Positions 59,369-64,000 of a DNA stretch of 64,000 nt are shown here, piece by piece (position 1 is the first letter of the stretch; the number at the start of each line of letters is the position of its first letter). The translations under genes and the position numbers were made by a program. The notes beneath the pieces are model-generated. The model saw nothing but the letters and a program-made list of their open reading frames with translations, was not told where the DNA came from and did no database searches. This stretch comes from Ferrovibrio sp046297895 (lineage in GTDB: Bacteria > Pseudomonadota > Alphaproteobacteria > Ferrovibrionales > Ferrovibrionaceae), in contig NZ_JBKBHC010000006.1 in the NCBI RefSeq assembly GCF_046297895.1, forward strand, positions 186,001 to 250,000. Reading direction: 5' to 3'.

Positions 59369-60160
59369 TCAAAGACAGGCGAGGAATTCGGCCAGGCACG
59401 CATTATAGAGGTCCGGCATCTCTAGATGCGGTGAATGTCCCGCGGCATCTAGGCACTTGCGCCGCGCGCCGGCTATGTTGGCACCCAGCCATTGGCTGAC
59501 AGCGGAATCGTATAACTGGCTTTCGTTGCCATGCAGGATCAGGACCGGTAGTTCCAGTTGCGGCATCAGCCAACGGTAATCCTGCTGAGCCATCGAATTC
59601 CAAAGCGCTGCCATCGTCTGGCCGTCGTTGCGGGCCATCTCTTCGCCCACCCACTTTACCAGTGCTGGGTCGATCCGGCTGTCACGGGCGAACAGGTGAG
59701 GCAAGGCGTTATGGGCATAGGATTCCCAGTCGGCACGCATCATCTGCATGGCCGCTTCGCTCTGCACCATGTCGAAGCTGTTGCGGATGCCGAATTGCCA
59801 GTCGCGATCATTGAGGATGCGCGGGGTCATGTCCTCGATCACCAGACCGGCCAGCATGGCGCTGCCATAGCGGGCGATGTAGTCAAAAGCGACCATGGCG
59901 CCCATCGACCAGCCGACCAGCACCGCGCCGTGCAGGTCGTGCGTGCCGAACATGGCGTGAAGCTGGTCGGCCAGATGCGGAATGGTCAGGTCGGCAGAGG
60001 CTGCAGGCGAATGGCGATGGCCGGGCAGGTCGGGCAGCAGGATGCGATGCCGTGCACCGAAGGCAACGGTCTGTGGTACGAAATAACCACCATGGGCGGC
60101 CCAGCCATGCAGGAAAACCAGCGGGCGTCCATTTTCGATTCCACTTTCGGCGACATACAT
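59369..60160 (-). CDS. Alpha/beta hydrolase of the acyl-CoA operon
   Basis: A 263-residue alpha/beta hydrolase with HGWAAHGGYF oxyanion strand, nucleophile elbow GWSMGA and the C-terminal catalytic His in AAGHSPHLEMPDLY; the acid is probably the Asp just before the LHGNESQ strand or in its loop. It could be a BioH-like esterase or lactonase, or a thioesterase. The ATG at 60160, with AAGGA seven bases upstream, avoids overlap with the upstream gene better than 60211. It is the last gene of the TetR-controlled operon. Confidence 0.82.
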   Translation of the reverse strand: MYVAESGIENGRPLVFLHGWAAHGGYFVPQTVAFGARHRILLPDLPGHRHSPAASADLTIPHLADQLHAMFGTHDLHGAVLVGWSMGAMVAFDYIARYGSAMLAGLVIEDMTPRILNDRDWQFGIRNSFDMVQSEAAMQMMRADWESYAHNALPHLFARDSRIDPALVKWVGEEMARNDGQTMAALWNSMAQQDYRWLMPQLELPVLILHGNESQLYDSAVSQWLGANIAGARRKCLDAAGHSPHLEMPDLYNACLAEFLACL

Positions 60161-60170
60161 CGCGTAATCC

Positions 60171-60563
60171 TTACGCCCCGACATCCTGGGCCAGTACCAG
60201 CGCGCGGCCACGGCAGATCACGGTGCCGGCCGCATCGCTACAGGTGGTGGCCAGATCGACCAGATGCTTGTCCGGACGCAGCCGGGTGATCTCGACTTTT
60301 GCCGTCAGCGGCTGGCCAACCGGCGCAGGGCGTTCAAAACTCATTTCCTGCTTCAGGTAGTTGGTGCCGAATCCGGGTAGTTCGACGCCGAGCAGATACG
60401 AAAATAGGGCCCCGATCAGCGGTTCTGGCACGGCCTGCAATGTCGCGCCATCATGGGCGGCGAGCTGCTGGAACTGCCGAAGGTCGTCGGCCGAGAAGCT
60501 GCGGGTGACGCTGGCATGATCGCCGACGCGCATGCCTTTGAGGGTGACGATGGCGTCGATCAT
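60171..60563 (-). CDS. MaoC-like hot-dog protein without hydratase motif
   Basis: A 130-residue hot-dog-fold protein (DGATLQAVPEPLIGALFSYLLG, then SFERPAPVGQPLTAKVEIT). It lacks the Asp-x4-His hydratase motif seen in its partner, so it may be a structural half of a heteromeric enzyme or a binding protein. It is ATGA-coupled to the upstream MaoC gene. Function is unknown. Confidence 0.75.
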   Translation of the reverse strand: MIDAIVTLKGMRVGDHASVTRSFSADDLRQFQQLAAHDGATLQAVPEPLIGALFSYLLGVELPGFGTNYLKQEMSFERPAPVGQPLTAKVEITRLRPDKHLVDLATTCSDAAGTVICRGRALVLAQDVGA

Positions 60564-60940
60564 GGCAGGGCGATCTCCGTCTGGCCATCCAGCACCACGG
60601 CGCCATCGGCAATGCGGGTGACTTTCGCAGCATAGCTGCGGCGGCCTTCGCCGGAGGCGATTTCATCCAGAACGAAGCGCAGAGCTTCTCCGGCATAGGC
60701 GGGGTTCGGGAACATCATGCTGTGGTTGATCTGGCGCGCGCCGGGATGGCGTTGCTGCAGCAGGCCCCACAGCACGGTGTAGAGCAGCATGCCGTGGCTG
60801 ACGGTGCGGCCAAAGCGCGTGCGGGCGGAGAAATCCGGATCGACATGGATCGGGTTGTTGTCGCCGCTGACCTTGGCAAAGAGATCAAATTCCGCCTGGG
60901 TCAGGGCGCGGTCGTGGCTGATCGAAGGCATGGCACTCAC
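60560..60940 (-). CDS. MaoC-family (R)-specific enoyl-CoA hydratase-like protein
   Basis: A 126-residue hot-dog-fold protein with the complete catalytic motif: Asp27 and His32 in FAKVSGDNNPIHVD, followed by the FGRTVSHGML signature. It probably hydrates 2-enoyl-CoAs to (R)-3-hydroxyacyl-CoAs. It is coupled by four-base overlaps both to the ligase upstream and to the second hot-dog gene downstream, so the pair likely assembles as one enzyme. Confidence 0.85.
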   Translation of the reverse strand: MSAMPSISHDRALTQAEFDLFAKVSGDNNPIHVDPDFSARTRFGRTVSHGMLLYTVLWGLLQQRHPGARQINHSMMFPNPAYAGEALRFVLDEIASGEGRRSYAAKVTRIADGAVVLDGQTEIALP

Positions 60941-62436
60941 TTTCCGGCAGCGCGACTGCGCAGCACGTGTTTCTGGATCTTACCGGCTGCGGTGCGCGGG
61001 AACTCATCGACGATGTCGATGTATTTCGGCACCTTGTAGGCGGCGAGGTTCTGCCGGCAGAAGGCGCGCAGGGCTTCCGGGTCTATGCTGGCGCCAGGCT
61101 GCGGCAGGATGCAGGCGCGGCCGACCTCGCCCCATTTCTCGTCCGGCACACCCAGCACCGCGCACTCCAGCACGCCGGGGAATTTGTAGATCACGATCTC
61201 GACTTCGGCCGGATAGACGTTTTCGCCACCCGAGATGTACATGTCCTTGATGCGGTCGACGATGTAGTAATAGCCATCCTCGTCGCGCCTGGCCACGTCG
61301 CCGGTCTTGAGCCAGCCGTCGCGGGTGAAGGCCGCCTTGGTCGCTGCCTCGTTGTTCCAGTAGCCGGGCGTGACACCGGGGCCGCGAATCTGCAGCTCGC
61401 CGGCTTCATTGGCGGGCAGGGGATTGTCATCCAGGTCGACGACACGCACCTCGGCCAGAATCTGCGGCTTGCCGACCGAGCCGATCTTGGCTTCGGCATG
61501 GGCGGTATCCATCAGGAATACCGTGGGGCCGGTTTCCGTCATGCCCATGCCGTTGCAGACTTTTACGCCGCGCGCGCCGAATTGCGCGATCAGCGTGGCC
61601 GGCAGCGGCGCGCCGCCGCAACCCCAGGACCGTACCTTCGAGAAATCAGCCCTGCCGAATTCCTTGTGCAGGCTGATCGCCTGGTAGATCGCCGGCACGC
61701 CGAAGAAGGCGGTGCAGTTGCCCGCCTGCAAGGCGGCCATCACCGGATCAATCTCGAATTTTTTCAATACCCGTATGGTGCCGCCATGCATCAGCACCGG
61801 CAGGGTATGCAGGTTGATGCCGGCCGTATGAAACAGCGGCAGGAAGTTCAGCGTCGTCTCGGTCGAGGTCAGGTCGATGGCCTGGCCGATATTGATGGCA
61901 TTGGCATAGGCCATGCCCGGCGTCTGGATCACGGCCTTGGGCTTGCCCGTGGTACCCGAGGTGTAGAGCATGTACCAGATTCGGTCGCTGGGCCAGTAGG
62001 TGTCGAAATGGCGCGGCGAGGTGGTCGCTACAGCGGTTTCGTAATCGGCATAGGACAGCAGGTTTAGGCCGTAAGCGCGCGCCAGTTCATCGGCCACGAC
62101 GATGTTGTCGGCATCGTGGATCAGCAGCTTCGGTGCGGCATCCTGCGCCACCGGCCCAAGTTCCGGTGCCGGCTGGCGCCAGTTCAGCGGGACGAGGATG
62201 GCACCCAGCTTGCCGCAGGCGAACAGGATCTCGAAAAAGGCGGCACTGTTCAGGCAAAGGATCGCGACGCGGTCGCCGGCTGCCACACCACTGTTGCCAA
62301 GCCAGGCGGCGAAGCGGTTGGCGCGCTCGTCCAGGTCGCGGTAGCTCAGCGTGCGGCCACTTTCCATTTCGATGAAAGCGGTCTTGTCCGGTGTCAGTTC
62401 GGCGCGCCGTGCCGCGATGTCGAAAACCTTCTGCAT
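60937..62436 (-). CDS. Fatty-acyl-CoA synthetase (AMP-forming ligase)
   Basis: A 499-residue ANL-superfamily ligase with the P-loop LYTSGTTGKPKAV, GMGMTETGP (A5), DGWLKTGDVARRDEDGYYYIVDR (A7-A8) and the C-terminal Lys in TAAGKIQKHVLR. It activates a carboxylic acid to its CoA ester; size and motifs fit a fatty- or aryl-acyl substrate. The ATG at 62436 has GGGGGA upstream; the frame is open to 62634 but inside the neighbouring gene. It is the entry step of this operon. Confidence 0.9.
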   Translation of the reverse strand: MQKVFDIAARRAELTPDKTAFIEMESGRTLSYRDLDERANRFAAWLGNSGVAAGDRVAILCLNSAAFFEILFACGKLGAILVPLNWRQPAPELGPVAQDAAPKLLIHDADNIVVADELARAYGLNLLSYADYETAVATTSPRHFDTYWPSDRIWYMLYTSGTTGKPKAVIQTPGMAYANAINIGQAIDLTSTETTLNFLPLFHTAGINLHTLPVLMHGGTIRVLKKFEIDPVMAALQAGNCTAFFGVPAIYQAISLHKEFGRADFSKVRSWGCGGAPLPATLIAQFGARGVKVCNGMGMTETGPTVFLMDTAHAEAKIGSVGKPQILAEVRVVDLDDNPLPANEAGELQIRGPGVTPGYWNNEAATKAAFTRDGWLKTGDVARRDEDGYYYIVDRIKDMYISGGENVYPAEVEIVIYKFPGVLECAVLGVPDEKWGEVGRACILPQPGASIDPEALRAFCRQNLAAYKVPKYIDIVDEFPRTAAGKIQKHVLRSRAAGK

Positions 62437-62447
62437 GGTTTCCCCCG

Positions 62448-63218
62448 TTATGCCGACTTGGCCAGGAAACGCGCCATGCCGTGATGCGCCTCCTCGCTGT
62501 CGATCTGTTCGAGAAAGGACTGCCTCTCCAGTTCCAGCGCGGCGGCGATAGCGGCACGCCGCGCGGGCGGCAGCAGGTTGGCCTTGGTGCGGCGCATGGC
62601 CCCGGACTGTTTGGTCATCACGTCCTGCAGCCATCCATCGATGGTGGCGTCCAGCGTTTCCGGCTCGACCAGCGCGCTGGCCAGACCAAGCCGCACGGCC
62701 TCGGCGGCGCCAACGCGGCGGTTCCGCAACTGGATCTCCCGCGCCGCCGCCTCGCCGATGCGCGCAGGCAGCAGGGCGGTCCAGCCGCCATCCGGGCTGA
62801 AGCCCACTTCAGTATAGTAAGGCTGGATGAAGACCTGCGGCGTGATCACGGCCAGATCGCAGGCCAGCAGGAAGCCCAGCGAGCCGCCGGTGACCGGACC
62901 GTGGATGCGGCCGAGTACAGGGACCGGCAGGTCGAGCAGGGCGAGGATGCAGTCGTTCAGGCCGCCCACCAATCCATCGGCGTAGGCGCGGCGCTGGCCC
63001 CGGGGAACGGCGAAGAAGCCGCCGACATCGCCGCCGGTGGAAAAGCTGCGCCCCTCGGCCTGCAGGACGAGGACGCGCAGTTCAGGCATTGCGGCAATGC
63101 GGGCCAGATCCCGTTTCAGCGCATCGATCAGATCCGGCACCAGGCTGTTATGCCGCTCGGGCCGGTTCAGCGTCAGCCGGGCAACCGGCCCGGCGATATC
63201 GAGGCGGGTGACGGGCAT
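62448..63218 (-). CDS. Enoyl-CoA hydratase/isomerase-family protein
   Basis: A 256-residue crotonase-fold protein: the oxyanion loop FSTGGDVGGFF and GRIHGPVTGGSLGFLLACDLAV, then YYTEVGFSPDGGWTALLP, which is the PaaG-like pattern (Asp rather than the two Glu of true hydratases). So isomerase or related activity is more likely than simple hydration. It follows the TetR gene by three bases and precedes the ligase by 11, and acts on the acyl-CoA made there. Confidence 0.87.
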   Translation of the reverse strand: MPVTRLDIAGPVARLTLNRPERHNSLVPDLIDALKRDLARIAAMPELRVLVLQAEGRSFSTGGDVGGFFAVPRGQRRAYADGLVGGLNDCILALLDLPVPVLGRIHGPVTGGSLGFLLACDLAVITPQVFIQPYYTEVGFSPDGGWTALLPARIGEAAAREIQLRNRRVGAAEAVRLGLASALVEPETLDATIDGWLQDVMTKQSGAMRRTKANLLPPARRAAIAAALELERQSFLEQIDSEEAHHGMARFLAKSA

Positions 63219-63221
63219 GGA

Positions 63222-63854
63222 TCAGCGTGCGGCCATGCCATGCGCCAGCATGGTGGTGGCGACATCGACGATGGGGTCGAGCGGCGCCTTCGGGTCCCAC
63301 AGGCCATAGCGCTGGCCGAGGAATACGGCGATACCCATCAGCATCCAGGCGCGGACTTCGGTAGCATTCTCGGTGCCGCCGGGGGTGATTTCGCCACGCT
63401 TCTCCGCAGCCGCCAGCGCGATGCGATAGGATTTGGCGAATTCGGTGTAGTACTGGCGGTAGACCTTCTCGTCGACGAACTGCGATTCCTCCACCACCTT
63501 GTAGAGGTCGGGATTGCGGCGCACGAAATCGAGGAAGGCGCGCAGGCCCAGCCGCTCGGCTTCGATGCGGTTCTGCGCACCTTCGGTGGCTTCGGTCAGG
63601 TGATGACGCAGCATGCGGCCCATATGCAGCACCAACTCGCGCATCACGTCTTCCTTGCTGCGGAAGTAGATGTAGAAGGTGCCCTGGGCGACGCCGGCTT
63701 CAGATGTGATCGTGCTGATCGAGGCCTCGGCGAAGCCGCGCCGGCCGATTTCGCGCTTGGCGGCATCCAGAATCTTGCGTCGGGTCATCTCGCCCCGGCC
63801 GGTCTTGGGCAGGGGCAGGGCGCGCTTCTTCGCTCTAGGGGCGGCGTTTAACAT
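63222..63854 (-). CDS. TetR-family repressor of the acyl-CoA operon
   Basis: A 210-residue regulator: N-terminal HTH (KILDAAKREIGRRGFAEASI, then AGVAQGTFYIYFRSKEDVM) and an all-helical ligand-binding domain. It is the first gene of the operon and its start codon lies inside one of two identical palindromes (63851-63870 and 63960-63979), consistent with autorepression relieved by an acyl-CoA. The ligand is inferred from the operon, not read from the protein. Confidence 0.9.
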   Translation of the reverse strand: MLNAAPRAKKRALPLPKTGRGEMTRRKILDAAKREIGRRGFAEASISTITSEAGVAQGTFYIYFRSKEDVMRELVLHMGRMLRHHLTEATEGAQNRIEAERLGLRAFLDFVRRNPDLYKVVEESQFVDEKVYRQYYTEFAKSYRIALAAAEKRGEITPGGTENATEVRAWMLMGIAVFLGQRYGLWDPKAPLDPIVDVATTMLAHGMAAR

Positions 63855-63870
63855 GATTCGTCCGTCATGT
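63851..63870. promoter_or_regulatory. TetR operator candidate 1
   Basis: ACATGA-N8-TCATGT, a perfect 6+6 palindrome overlapping the tetR start codon on the minus strand. The same half-sites with the same spacing recur at 63960-63979, 109 bp away. Confidence 0.65.
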
Positions 63871-63959
63871 TTGGATTATCCGTCGTTTCCTCCGCCCACG
63901 GCCGAAATCGTCAGAATCCAGCTTGACGGGCTTGTGGCGCAAGGCTACGAATAGTCGAG
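63871..63959. other. Promoter region of the TetR operon
   Basis: An 89-bp stretch between the two palindromes; no gene is seen. It should contain the tetR promoter and probably one for a gene to the right of the window, but no convincing -35/-10 pair stands out. Confidence 0.4.
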
Positions 63960-63979
63960 ACATGAATCAAGTGTCATGT
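63960..63979. promoter_or_regulatory. TetR operator candidate 2
   Basis: ACATGA-N8-TCATGT, identical in both half-sites to candidate 1 and followed by the same TTGG. It may serve a divergent gene beyond the window edge or loop with site 1. Confidence 0.6.
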
Positions 63980-64000
63980 TTGGCGGGCGCCCCCAGCGGA

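Noticed and set aside
62391..63851. Long plus-strand open frame opposite the enoyl-CoA hydratase and tetR genes
   Set aside because: It crosses two well-supported genes and their junction and has no recognisable domain.

Overview
The window is about 64 kb of GC-rich, gene-dense chromosome with roughly 68 protein genes, one tRNA, and no rRNA, prophage, insertion sequence or CRISPR array that I can see. The gene style (PilZ/GGDEF signalling, several small orphan PAS-like proteins, the rlpA-dacA-tmk-holB block, MocR and ArsR-SRPBCC gene sets, short palindromic intergenic repeats) points to an alphaproteobacterium, most likely near Rhodospirillales. That placement is an inference from gene content, not a measured phylogeny.

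Layout. 1-3102: the 3' end of a MocR-type regulator facing a flavin-binding PNPOx-like protein, then a LysE-type exporter coupled to an M14 deacylase. 3305-8943: a complete oligopeptide-type ABC uptake operon (binding protein, two permeases, two ATPases). 9131-13090: three tandem two-domain universal stress proteins, an isochorismatase-like hydrolase and an alpha/beta hydrolase, with readable promoters and an FNR/FixK-type box. 13092-17674: a membrane protein with a broken GGDEF active site, parE, a thioesterase, a PAS-like protein and a small Cys-rich protein. 17859-19900: ArsR plus two SRPBCC proteins and another PAS-like protein. 19917-21159: a small accessory island with a GIY-YIG protein, an AT-rich orphan gene and a family of covarying palindromic repeats. 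21359-30412: DEAD-box helicase, TRIC channel, class II aldolase, DJ-1/PfpI protein, TrkH, then glnB-glnA with a sigma-54-type promoter, and an aminotransferase.

30558-33184 holds a RidA-like protein lacking the family arginine, and a NIPSNAP/ThDP-enzyme pair. 33199-39060 is the most interesting part: one strand carries an HlyD-like adaptor, a BcsA-like processive glycosyltransferase with an intact PilZ domain, and two tandem ~407-residue paralogues that read as degenerate EAL-domain proteins. It looks like a cyclic-di-GMP-controlled polysaccharide synthesis and export locus with its own inactive EAL-like partners. 39391-50450 mixes transporters, a sterol-desaturase-family protein, a class III nucleotide cyclase, a GGDEF cyclase, an Lrp/MFS divergent pair with a clean Lrp-type palindrome, tRNA-Ser and more PAS-like proteins. 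50563-58556 has a PrpD-family gene, YdcF and a cell-envelope/replication run (mltB-like, rlpA, dacA, tmk, holB). 58610-64000 has a CRP-type regulator and an acyl-CoA operon under a TetR repressor with two matching 20-bp palindromes.

Two second-messenger themes recur. For cyclic di-GMP there is one intact cyclase, one inactive receptor-like GGDEF, a PilZ synthase and two EAL-like proteins. For cAMP there is a class III cyclase and a CRP-type regulator. Function statements come from motifs read by eye; no database search was run.
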